Made by a program: the position numbers and the translations under genes
Notes under the pieces: model-generated
The model's database searches: none
What the model saw: the letters and a program-made list of their open reading frames with translations, nothing else
Told to the model about the DNA's origin: nothing
In this document: piece after piece, positions 1 to 5,199 of the stretch
Numbering within the stretch: the first letter of the stretch is position 1
Layout of the letters: each line of letters begins with the position of its first letter
From: an uncultured Hyphomicrobiales bacterium
GTDB taxonomy: Bacteria; Pseudomonadota; Alphaproteobacteria; Rhizobiales; Beijerinckiaceae
DNA length: 5,199 bases
Reading direction: 5' to 3'
Assembly (NCBI GenBank): GCA_903903935.1
Contig: CAIVAX010000397.1
Span: 1 to 5,199, forward strand

Positions 1-688
1 CAAATCCAAAACACAGGATAATGCCAAGCATCTTGCCCCCACATTTCTCAATACTATTGTGGCGCGATATGAGGGCTCGCGTTTGGGCCGCCAAGAGCTT
101 GATGGTGAGCTGATCGAGGATCGGCACGACGCACTCTGGTCGCGCCAAATGCTGGACGAATGTCGTGTCGAGGCACATCCACCTTTGCGTAATATTGTTG
201 TGGCGATAGATCCACTAGCCTCTTCGCATAAGCGGGCCGACAAATGTGGAATCATTGCAGCAGGGCTGGATCAAAATGGGCTGATCTTTGTCATTGCCGA
301 TGCCAGCATTGCCGCCGCCAAGCCCAATGCTTGGGCCCGCAAAGCTATCGAACTCTATCACAAGCTTGAAGCAGATGAATTGATTGCTGAGGTCAATCAG
401 GGGGGCGATATGGTGTCAGCCGTGATGAGCGAAGCGGATCAATCTGTGCCTGTGCGCCAAGTGCGCGCCACACGTGGCAAATATTTACGCGCGGCACCCG
501 TCGCCCATTTATATGAACAGGGGCGCGTGCGTCATGCCGGCTTCTTCCCCGAATTAGAAGATGAAATGTGTGCCTTTGGGCCTGATGGCTTGCCGGGGCG
601 AGGCAGTCCCGATCGGCTGGATGCACTTGTCTGGGCAATCTCAGCTTTGATGGATGAGCCGACCCATCCGCGTTTACGTAGAATATGA
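1..688 (+). CDS. Large terminase subunit, C-terminal part (GTA g2-like), 5'-truncated by window edge
   Basis: This is the DNA-packaging motor and nuclease, which binds the portal, pumps DNA and cuts it. The frame is open from base 2 with no start, so the N-terminal ATPase half lies outside the window; about 228 residues are visible. The segment around 53-120 (VARYEGSRLGRQELDGEL) is the linker typical of phage/GTA terminases. The RNase H-like nuclease domain follows. Its strand VVAIDP (Asp codon 209-211) supplies a likely metal-binding acid, the EVNQGGDMV motif follows at about 389-415, and SPDRLDALVWA (Asp codons 611-613 and 620-622) carries the C-terminal acids. The GTG at 59 is an internal Val, not a start, because the family motif continues upstream of it. 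The stop TGA at 686-688 sits at the expected family end, 24 bases before the portal ATG. No lesion is seen. The family call is secure; the GTA assignment rests on context and resemblance. Confidence 0.93.
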   Translation, partial: KSKTQDNAKHLAPTFLNTIVARYEGSRLGRQELDGELIEDRHDALWSRQMLDECRVEAHPPLRNIVVAIDPLASSHKRADKCGIIAAGLDQNGLIFVIADASIAAAKPNAWARKAIELYHKLEADELIAEVNQGGDMVSAVMSEADQSVPVRQVRATRGKYLRAAPVAHLYEQGRVRHAGFFPELEDEMCAFGPDGLPGRGSPDRLDALVWAISALMDEPTHPRLRRI

Positions 689-712
689 ACCCTTGATGTG
701 GAGTGGGAGCAG

Positions 713-1909
713 ATGGCGTCTTGGATGAATCGTCTCTTGGGCAAGGGTGCGCAGCATTTTGATCGCGCACGAGTCGAAGAAGAAAAAAGCATGGATAGGG
801 TCCCCCTTTTGGCCATGCATGCTTTGGGCCCTGCGCGCTGGACCAATCGCAGTGTTGTCGCGCTGACTCATGAAGGCTTTGAGCGTAATGCCATTGTCTA
901 TCGCGCCGTGCGGCTGATTGTGGAAGCTGCCGCATCCATACCCTGGACCCTGTTTATTGGTCGTGAAGAGCTCACGACGCATCCTGTTCTCGATTTGATT
1001 GCACGGCCTAATCCAAGCGAAGTGGGCACATCGTTTTTGGAGGGGCTCTACACACATTTGCATTTGTTTGGCAATGCCTATGTCGAGACCATTCGTGTTG
1101 ATGGACGCCCTGTTGAACTTTATTGCTTGCGGCCCGATCGCATGAGCATTGAAGCAAAAGCCAATGGCTGGCCGCTTGCTTATGAATATAGAGTAGGCGC
1201 CAATGTGGCGCGCTATCCAGTGCAGGATCAGGGCCTGTGCGATATTCTGCATCTCAAATTGTTTCATCCGCTCGATGATCATTATGGCTTTGCACCCTTG
1301 CAGGGGGCGCAAATGGCGCTTGATATTCACAATGCGGCAAGCTTCTGGAATAAGGCGCTGCTGGATAATGCAGCGCGCCCCTCGGGGGCTTTGGTCTATG
1401 CCCCACAAAGCGGAGCGAGTTTAACGCGTGAGCAATTTGATCGCTTAAAAGCTGAATTGGAAGAGAGCTTCTCAGGCGCAAGCAATGCCGGGCGTCCGCT
1501 CTTATTGGAAGGTGGGCTGGATTGGAAGGCTCTGTCCTTGAGCCCCAGAGATATGGATTTTGTCGAAGCCAAAGCCATAGCAGCCAGAGAGATCGCTCTA
1601 GCCTTTGGTGTGCCGCCCATGTTGATGGGCATACCGGGGGATAACACTTATTCCAATTATCAAGAGGCGCATCGTGCATTCTGGCGTCAAACCATCATAC
1701 CCTTGGTGGCACGAACACAGAAAAATTTTGCTGCTTGGTTGAGCGCGTTTTATGGGCCCTTTCATTTTGATTATGACATTGATCGCATCGAGGCCCTCTC
1801 AGCAGAGCGGGCAGCTGAATGGGAGCGCATAGGCAAGGCGGATTTCCTGACGCAAGATGAAAAACGACAAGCTGTAGGCTATGGCAAATCGCAATCCCCG
1901 CTTAACTAA
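713..1909 (+). CDS. HK97-type portal protein (GTA g3-like)
   Basis: The portal forms the ring at the capsid vertex through which DNA enters and to which connector and terminase bind. About 398 residues from ATG 713 fit the usual length of GTA portals. Family hallmarks in order are the N-terminal AIVYRAVRLIVEAAASIPW helix-strand, HPVLDLIARPNPS, the LHLFGNAYVE segment, YCLRPDRMSI, PSGALVY, the LSLSPRDMDFVEAKAIA stretch, AFGVPPMLMGIPGDNTYSNY, and the C-terminal helix FWRQTIIPLVART. The start at 713 is chosen because GGAG at 700-703 lies nine bases upstream. GTG 698 (five residues longer) and ATG 725 (MNRLLGKG, four residues shorter) are alternatives. It follows the terminase closely and is probably co-transcribed with it. 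The frame is complete with no internal break, which contrasts with the capsid gene downstream. Confidence 0.93.
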   Translation: MASWMNRLLGKGAQHFDRARVEEEKSMDRVPLLAMHALGPARWTNRSVVALTHEGFERNAIVYRAVRLIVEAAASIPWTLFIGREELTTHPVLDLIARPNPSEVGTSFLEGLYTHLHLFGNAYVETIRVDGRPVELYCLRPDRMSIEAKANGWPLAYEYRVGANVARYPVQDQGLCDILHLKLFHPLDDHYGFAPLQGAQMALDIHNAASFWNKALLDNAARPSGALVYAPQSGASLTREQFDRLKAELEESFSGASNAGRPLLLEGGLDWKALSLSPRDMDFVEAKAIAAREIALAFGVPPMLMGIPGDNTYSNYQEAHRAFWRQTIIPLVARTQKNFAAWLSAFYGPFHFDYDIDRIEALSAERAAEWERIGKADFLTQDEKRQAVGYGKSQSPLN

Positions 1910-1956
1910 AGTGCTTGTTGAATAAGACCCACACAGCTCAACACGATTGGTGTGCC

Positions 1957-2145
1957 ATGAATGAAGTCACTCACTCTATTATTGAGCGGGGTGATCTGGC
2001 TCACCTTGTTCTGTTTCTCTGGGCCTGCGGAGCTTCGGCTTTATTGCTTTGGTCTATGAAGGAATTGGCAGCCGCCATTCGCAGATTTGATGATTTCATC
2101 AGAGAACTTGCCATTTTCAATCACCGTTATGGAGAGGATGAATGA
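1957..2145 (+). CDS. Small single-helix membrane protein in the GTA g3.5 position
   Basis: The predicted product has 62 residues. It has a polar N-terminus, one strongly hydrophobic stretch at about residues 15-34 (AHLVLFLWACGASALLLWSM) that looks like a membrane span, and then a charged amphipathic tail (KELAAAIRRFDDFIRELAIFN) ending GEDE. RcGTA-type clusters carry a short gene here between portal and protease, called g3.5 and annotated in some genomes as a GTA head formation protein. Position and size support that assignment, and the tail resembles what I recall of the family, but no alignment was possible. ATG 1957 is preferred over TTG 1915, which would add 14 polar residues and has no ribosome binding site. 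The site before 1957 is also weak (TGGTG). Its stop overlaps the start of a tiny reading frame (ATGA at 2142-2145). The biochemical role is unknown. Confidence 0.72.
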   Translation: MNEVTHSIIERGDLAHLVLFLWACGASALLLWSMKELAAAIRRFDDFIRELAIFNHRYGEDE

Positions 2146-2231
2146 ACGCGCCTGATTGCAAGAAACGCAATGAGCAAAAGAGTCTTCCCCTGAGGCGGAC
2201 ACAAGAAGAGATCGACTCAATCTTACGTTGA
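2142..2231 (+). CDS. Possible 29-residue small protein, translationally coupled to the preceding gene
   Basis: ATG 2142 overlaps the TGA of the preceding gene in an ATGA junction. A strong purine-rich site (GGAGAGG, 2131-2137) lies four bases upstream, so re-initiation is plausible. The product would be a basic, soluble peptide beginning MNAPDCKKRNEQKS, with the motif RRTQEEIDSILR before TGA 2229-2231. The same frame then stays open for 19 more codons (beginning FWRVLEQASQTLRH) to TGA 2289-2291. This may mean an originally 49-residue product cut by a stop mutation, or simply chance. I do not recognise the family. Without it, 2146-2329 would be an unusually long gap in an otherwise compact operon, which mildly favours a real or decayed gene. 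Confidence 0.35.
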   Translation: MNAPDCKKRNEQKSLPLRRTQEEIDSILR

Positions 2232-2329
2232 TTCTGGAGAGTCCTCGAACAAGCCTCACAAACCTTGCGACATAAGAAAAGCAAAGTTTGAAATCTGTCA
2301 AAGTGAGGGGATGTGACAAGGGAGACATT

Positions 2330-2926
2330 ATGCTGGCACAGACAGAATCTATGCACGTCTGCGAACATAAATATATCACTCAACCTGTCCAAACATTGAA
2401 CTCCAAAGGCAGCTTTGAAGGTTATGCAAGCCTGTTCAATATCATCGATATGGGGCGCGATATCATCCTGCCTGGGGCATTTCAAAACTGCTTATCAAGG
2501 GAGTCTTCTGGTCAAATCAAAATGCTTTGGCAGCATGATGTGAAGTGCATTATCGGCCATTGGGTCGATATCTATGAAGATCGTCAAGGTCTCTATGTCA
2601 AAGGCCAACTCAATCTGAAGATCAAAGCAGCTCAAGAGGCTTTGGCTCTCATGGAGGCGGGTGAAATCGATGGGCTCTCAATTGGCTTTCGGCCTAAGCA
2701 AGCCAAACGAGATCAGCAGACAGGTGTGCGTTCTCTCTCACAAATCGATCTTGTCGAAATTTCAATTGTCACTTTTCCAATGATGCCGAAAGCCAGGATC
2801 AAAAAACTAACGAAGGAGCGTAAGTCCTGTGCTGAGATCCCTGACGAGAGCCGCCTCGATTGGTTGTTGAGGGCTAAAGCTTTCACGGACCAAATCCGAA
2901 CCAGCGCTCGAAATATGACTCACTAA
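2330..2926 (+). CDS. HK97-family prohead protease (peptidase family U35; GTA g4-like)
   Basis: This is the maturation protease that is packed inside the procapsid and removes the N-terminal delta region of the major capsid protein. From ATG 2330 the product has 198 residues. Motifs in order are GYASLFNIIDMGRDIILPGAF (31-51), MLWQHD with the catalytic His at 69, GLYVKGQL, GEIDGLSIGF with the nucleophile Ser at 117, and IDLVEISIVTFPM with the third catalytic-site residue Glu at 143. All key residues are present, so the enzyme looks active. The C-terminal 45 residues are charged and poorly conserved, as is usual. ATG 2330 is chosen over TTG 2288 because GGGAG (2320-2324) stands five bases before it. 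It sits 28 bases upstream of the capsid gene, its expected substrate, which is broken here. Confidence 0.93.
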   Translation: MLAQTESMHVCEHKYITQPVQTLNSKGSFEGYASLFNIIDMGRDIILPGAFQNCLSRESSGQIKMLWQHDVKCIIGHWVDIYEDRQGLYVKGQLNLKIKAAQEALALMEAGEIDGLSIGFRPKQAKRDQQTGVRSLSQIDLVEISIVTFPMMPKARIKKLTKERKSCAEIPDESRLDWLLRAKAFTDQIRTSARNMTH

Positions 2927-2954
2927 CACTCAATTGTTTTTTTAAGAGGTCATC

Positions 2955-3200
2955 ATGAATACTATTGATATAAAAGCAGTCGTTCCGAACAATGATTTTG
3001 AGGCTTTGCATCAGGCCTTTTCGGCTTTTAAAGAGGCGAATGACCAACGTTTGGTGCAAATTGAGCAGCGTCTCACTAGCGATGTGATCACAGAAGAGAA
3101 ACTGCAACGCATTGATCGCACGCTTGATGAAACCAAACGCCGTATGGATCTGCAAATGATTGAAAGGGCACGCCCGTCCTTTGATCTTGGTTACAAATAG
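2955..3200 (+). CDS. Capsid fragment 1: N-terminal scaffolding (delta-like) region only
   Basis: ATG 2955 is preceded by AAGAGG (2944-2949) five bases upstream, a good ribosome binding site, so this 81-residue piece would be translated. It is mostly predicted helix and rich in heptad-like spacing (FEALHQAFSAFKEANDQRL, EEKLQRIDRTLDETKRRM), as expected for the capsid delta region that acts as an internal scaffold before proteolysis. It ends at TAG 3198-3200, after ARPSFDLGYK, roughly 34 codons before the conserved start of the mature chain. Confidence 0.75.
   Translation: MNTIDIKAVVPNNDFEALHQAFSAFKEANDQRLVQIEQRLTSDVITEEKLQRIDRTLDETKRRMDLQMIERARPSFDLGYK
3198..3200 (+). other. In-frame amber codon inside the capsid gene
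   Basis: TAG interrupts the frame between GYK and HSDSHEREHKTAFRAYARAGE. The sequence on the far side, up to EEKAMGIGSGPDGG, remains recognisably capsid in the same frame, which marks this as a point nonsense change (for example from CAG or AAG) rather than a gene end. TAG is also the natural stop of the capsid gene (4187-4189) and of the serine protease (4191-4193), so amber does not look reassigned here. Confidence 0.85.
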
Positions 3201-3283
3201 CACTCAGATAGTCATGAGCGTGAGCATAAGACTGCATTTCGAGCCTATGCCCGCGCTGGTGAGAGCGAGGGGCTGAAAGCCAT

Positions 3284-3299
3284 CGAGGAAAAAGCAATG
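3284..3299 (+). promoter_or_regulatory. Possible internal ribosome binding site and restart ATG for the mature capsid chain
   Basis: GAGGA (3285-3289) lies seven bases before ATG 3297, which opens MGIGSGPDGGYLVP, close to where HK97-type capsids are cleaved from their delta region. Translation could restart here after the amber codon about 100 bases upstream. Purine-rich runs like this occur by chance in EEK-coding sequence, so this is only a possibility. Confidence 0.3.
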
Positions 3300-3857
3300 G
3301 GGATTGGCTCTGGTCCTGATGGTGGGTATCTCGTCCCTGTGCCAACTGAGACAGAAATTCTCAGACGCTTGGCTATCATTTCGCCCATTCGTCAAATTGC
3401 CAGTGTGCGACAAATATCAACAGCCACTTATAAAAAAGCCTTCGCATTTTCGGGCCCAGCCTCTGGCTGGGTCGCAGAGGCCGATGCGCGGCCGCAATCG
3501 GCCAATCAACAAATAGCAGACATGACGTTTCCGGCTATGGAACTCTATGCAATGCCAGCTGCAACGCAGACACTTTTGGATGATGCAGCGGTGGATGTTG
3601 AACAATGGATTGCCGAGGAAATTGACAAAGTCTTTGCCGAGCAAGAGGGCGCTGCCTTTGTCAATGGCAATGGTGTCAACAAGCCGATGGGTTTTCTCGC
3701 TTATCCAAAGGTTCCCACGTCCACATGGACTTGGGGCAAAACGGGCTATCTGATGACGGGCGCAGCGGGAGCATTTGCGACAACAGCGCCCTCGGATATT
3801 TTGTTTGATGCGATCTATTCTATCAGAGCCGCTATCGCCAAAATGCCCGCTTTGTGA
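3297..3857 (+). CDS. Capsid fragment 2: N-terminal half of the mature capsid, frameshifted at its end
   Basis: This 186-residue reading frame covers the N-arm, E-loop and much of the P-domain of the HK97 fold (SPIRQIASVRQIS, GPASGWVAEADARPQ, FPAMELYAMPAATQTLLDD, EQEGAAFVNGNGVNKP, PSDILFDAIYSIRAA). The last residues, IAKMPAL, are out of frame with the family, and the stop TGA 3855-3857 is a product of the frameshift. The frame is also open upstream to 3201, directly after the amber codon. It lacks the A-domain, so it is not expected to assemble. Confidence 0.6.
   Translation: MGIGSGPDGGYLVPVPTETEILRRLAIISPIRQIASVRQISTATYKKAFAFSGPASGWVAEADARPQSANQQIADMTFPAMELYAMPAATQTLLDDAAVDVEQWIAEEIDKVFAEQEGAAFVNGNGVNKPMGFLAYPKVPTSTWTWGKTGYLMTGAAGAFATTAPSDILFDAIYSIRAAIAKMPAL
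3828..3833 (+). other. One-base deletion (frameshift) in the capsid gene
   Basis: Up to the codons for YSIRAA the family sequence reads in the frame of 2955. From TAT 3833 onward it reads one base back (YRQNARFVMNR). Restoring a single base in the GCCGC run at 3828-3832 would give an uninterrupted SIRAAYRQNARF, matching the pattern of GTA capsids. No X XXY YYZ slippery heptamer is present in the right phase, so programmed frameshifting is unlikely. Confidence 0.8.
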
Positions 3858-4189
3858 TGAATCGCAAAGTGCAATCCATCATCAGAAAATTCCGCGCAGC
3901 GACGGGTGAATATTTATGGGCCCCGCCTGTTAGCCCAGGCGGAGCAGCAACTTTAATGAATTTCCCAGTCACTGAAGCTGAAGATATGCCTGACATTGCG
4001 GCTGATTCTTACTCTATTGCATTTGGTGATTTTCAGCGCGCTTATCTGATTGTCGATCGAATGGGGATCAGAGTCTTGCGTGATCCCTATTCAGCCAAGC
4101 CTTATATCTTATTCTATACCACCAAACGTGTCGGCGGTGGCGTACAGGATTTTGACGCATATCGGCTGATCAAATTTGGAACAGCATAG
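3854..4189 (+). pseudogene. Capsid fragment 3: C-terminal part (A-domain and last P-domain strands)
   Basis: This continues the capsid in the shifted frame. Motifs are VMNRKVQSIIRKF, GEYLWAPP, FPVTEAEDMPDIAADSYSIAFGDF, RAYLIVDRMGIRVLRDPYS and FYTTKRVGGGVQDFDAYRLIKF. GTG 3854 could formally start it, but this Val is internal in homologues and no ribosome binding site precedes it. The family sequence in this frame begins at about 3833. It ends at TAG 4187-4189 at the normal family C-terminus, one base from the stop of the convergent serine protease. Confidence 0.8.
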
Positions 4190-4190
4190 A

Positions 4191-4973
4191 CTAATCTGCT
4201 GACGGCCTCTTGAGGGTCTCAAGGCTTGTGCGGATCCAATTGAGATGGGGTTTAAGGAGAATACCTTGTGTCAAGGATCCGCATTGAGACTGTTGTGATC
4301 CACTCGCCCAGGCTGTCACCGCAATGATTTGGCGGCTGACAGGATCAATCAAAGGTCCACCAGAATCGCCTGAACAGGCGCCTTTCATGGTTTTGAGTCC
4401 ACCATCGGCCCAAATCAAAATATTTGAGAGAGGCTCACGAATGTATATTTCTGATTGTCGCAAATGTCCCTCACTCTTGCGATCCTTCTCATTCGTCTGC
4501 CCAAATCCGGCAATCAGTACGGGGGACTCTTTTTGAGGTTGATAGTCAAATGTCATACCTAATGGCAGCAGAGATCCATCAGCAGGACTGTTCACGCGAA
4601 GCAGAGCAAGATCGATCGAGACTCGCCGGTTTGTGATTGATTGCGCATTATAGAGCGGATGTACTTTTACCGCTTCCACTTGCAAAAAGATATCTGCGAA
4701 AGTCTTGCGTCGCAGCAGTATCATCATGTGTTCTGGCTCAGCACTACAATGCGCTGCTGTCAGAATGATATTTTTCTCAATCACGCTGGCACTACAAAAC
4801 GAAGCTCTGCCTTTGGTCGATTTAAGCACCATGACGATGGAGGAGGAAAGCGCTTCACCATCCCCAGACTCACCCACAAGGGCTGATGCTTTTGAGCTCT
4901 GAAACAAAAGACCCACACTTAAAAGAGGTAACAGAGCGGCCCTGTAAAGCGTAAAAATCGATCCCATTTTCAT
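4191..4973 (-). CDS. Exported S1-family (chymotrypsin-fold) serine protease, antisense within the GTA cluster
   Basis: The 260-residue product starts at M (codon 4971-4973). It opens with a signal peptide: short basic start, hydrophobic core YRAALLPLLSVGLLF, and a likely cleavage after SKASA near residue 31. It is thus periplasmic or secreted. The catalytic triad is complete in family order: LTAAHC (His75), SIDLALLRV (Asp121) and GACSGDSGGPL (Ser204). Cysteines 60/76 and 200/231 match two conserved S1 disulfides. The residue six before the active Ser, which sets specificity (Asp189 in trypsin), is Gly here, so trypsin-like cleavage after Lys/Arg is not expected. Upstream in-frame ATGs up to 5105 add residues in front of the signal peptide and overlap the connector gene, so they are rejected. 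The ribosome binding site is weak (GGA nine bases away). It converges on the capsid gene with one base between stops. A link to particle production or cell lysis is speculation. Confidence 0.85.
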   Translation of the reverse strand: MKMGSIFTLYRAALLPLLSVGLLFQSSKASALVGESGDGEALSSSIVMVLKSTKGRASFCSASVIEKNIILTAAHCSAEPEHMMILLRRKTFADIFLQVEAVKVHPLYNAQSITNRRVSIDLALLRVNSPADGSLLPLGMTFDYQPQKESPVLIAGFGQTNEKDRKSEGHLRQSEIYIREPLSNILIWADGGLKTMKGACSGDSGGPLIDPVSRQIIAVTAWASGSQQSQCGSLTQGILLKPHLNWIRTSLETLKRPSAD

Positions 4974-4988
4974 AATCACGATCCAAAT

Positions 4989-4998
4989 GGAGTGTAAG
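4989..4998 (+). promoter_or_regulatory. Ribosome binding site that sets the start of the connector gene
   Basis: GGAG (4989-4992) lies six bases before ATG 4999 and nine before ATG 5002. It falls in the 25-base space between the divergent starts of the serine protease and the connector. Any promoter for the connector must therefore overlap the protease coding region or lie further upstream. Confidence 0.6.
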
Positions 4999-5199
4999 AT
5001 GATGCTTTGCATGATCGAGGCACCGATCGCGGAGCCTGTTAGTCTCGATGAGGCAAAGCGATGGTTAAAAGTGGAAACAGAGGATGAAAACGAAATCATC
5101 CTCACTCTGATAACTAGCGCACGTTTATATATTGAGCAAGCGACTCAGCGCCTCCTGCTCCAGCAATCATGGCGAGTTATTTTCTCCGATCTTGATATG
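4999..5199 (+). CDS. Head-tail connector (adaptor), gp6-like (GTA g6-like), N-terminal part cut by window edge
   Basis: The frame runs from ATG 4999 to the right edge without a stop (67 residues seen), so the rest lies outside. The sequence APIAEPVSLDEAKRWLKVE, then DENEIILTLITSARLYIEQ and TQRLLLQQSWRV, is the start of phage gp6-like/phiE125 gp8-type connector proteins. These form a ring under the portal that joins head to tail. The order portal, protease, capsid, connector is the RcGTA order, here with an antisense protease gene placed before the connector. ATG 4999 is chosen for its ribosome binding site; ATG 5002 and 5011 are alternatives. The visible part is intact. Confidence 0.85.
   Translation, partial: MMLCMIEAPIAEPVSLDEAKRWLKVETEDENEIILTLITSARLYIEQATQRLLLQQSWRVIFSDLDM

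Larger units (their letters stand above)
2955..4189 (+). pseudogene. Major capsid protein, HK97 fold (GTA g5-like), disrupted by an amber codon and a frameshift
   Basis: Read through its two lesions, this is one complete GTA-type major capsid gene of roughly 410 codons. It has an N-terminal coiled scaffolding (delta-like) region, then EEKAMGIGSGPDGGYLVP at the start of the mature chain, SPIRQIASVRQIS, FPAMELYAMPAATQTLLDD, EQEGAAFVNGNGVNKPMGFL, FVMNRKVQSIIRKF, EAEDMPDIAADSYSIAFGDF and the C-terminal DPYSAKPYILFYTTKRVGGG. Lesion 1 is TAG at 3198-3200; the same frame continues without further stops to 3857. Lesion 2 is a loss of one base at about 3828-3833, after which the family sequence resumes in the next frame (YRQNARFVMNR) and runs to TAG 4187-4189. 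No fragment contains a whole capsid fold. The flanking portal and protease are intact, so the damage looks recent or reflects sequence error. The gene identity is secure. The loss of function is an inference from two independent lesions. Confidence 0.9.

Noticed and set aside
393..1408. Long antisense reading frames (393-935 and 674-1408) opposite terminase and portal
   Set aside because: They lie wholly opposite strongly recognised genes, show no family motifs, and have low-complexity, Arg/His/Pro-rich composition typical of shadow frames.
2041..2485. Antisense frames opposite the 2146-2330 gap and the protease start
   Set aside because: No recognisable domain, no convincing start site, and they overlap the conserved prohead protease motifs.
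2927..2954. Terminator before the capsid gene, suggested by a run of seven T
   Set aside because: No stem of useful length precedes the T run, and the capsid ribosome binding site follows immediately.
3198..3200. Amber codon reassigned to an amino acid
   Set aside because: TAG is used as the genuine end of the capsid and serine protease genes in the same window.
3828..3857. Programmed -1 ribosomal frameshift producing full-length capsid
   Set aside because: The direction would fit, but no in-phase slippery heptamer is present, and as far as I know the homologous capsids are encoded in one frame here.
4209..4223. Inverted repeat CTTGAG-GGT-CTCAAG as a terminator between convergent genes
   Set aside because: Short six-base stem without a T tract on either strand, and it lies inside the protease coding region.
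4974..5105. N-terminal extension of the serine protease to ATG 5105
   Set aside because: It would place 44 residues before a clear signal peptide and overlap the connector gene on the other strand.
1..5199. CRISPR array, tRNA/rRNA gene, insertion sequence or attachment site
   Set aside because: No regularly spaced repeats, no tRNA-like cloverleaf, no transposase frame and no terminal repeats were seen on either strand.

Overview
This window is the front half of a head-morphogenesis cluster of the RcGTA type, the gene transfer agent family of Alphaproteobacteria (Rhodobacter capsulatus order g2-g3-g3.5-g4-g5-g6). The calls rest on recognisable family motifs and on gene order. The host is most likely an alphaproteobacterium with a middling GC content (about half GC by eye). 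A Hyphomicrobiales-like host is a guess and cannot be settled here.

Layout on the + strand: the C-terminal half of the large terminase (1-688, entering from the left edge), an HK97-type portal (713-1909), a small one-helix membrane protein in the g3.5 position (1957-2145), a very small reading frame joined to it by an ATGA overlap (2142-2231), the prohead protease (2330-2926), the major capsid gene (2955-4189), and the N-terminus of a gp6-like head-tail connector (4999 to the right edge). A signal-peptide-bearing S1 (chymotrypsin-fold) serine protease lies between capsid and connector on the opposite strand (4191-4973). It converges on the capsid gene with one base between the stops and diverges from the connector gene with 25 bases between the starts.

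The main result is that the major capsid gene is broken twice while every neighbour looks intact. An in-frame amber codon (3198-3200) separates the N-terminal scaffolding (delta-like) region from the mature capsid. A one-base loss near 3828-3833 shifts the frame in the middle of the capsid fold. The three pieces together read as one ordinary full-length GTA capsid. As written, the cluster should not build a normal particle unless another capsid copy exists or the lesions are sequence errors.

How the parts would work together if functional: the terminase cuts and pumps DNA through the portal; the prohead protease trims the capsid delta domain; the connector joins the head to the tail; the g3.5-type protein is a small accessory head-region product. 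The antisense serine protease is an exported enzyme with no evident assembly role. It sits where it would interfere with a single long head-tail transcript.
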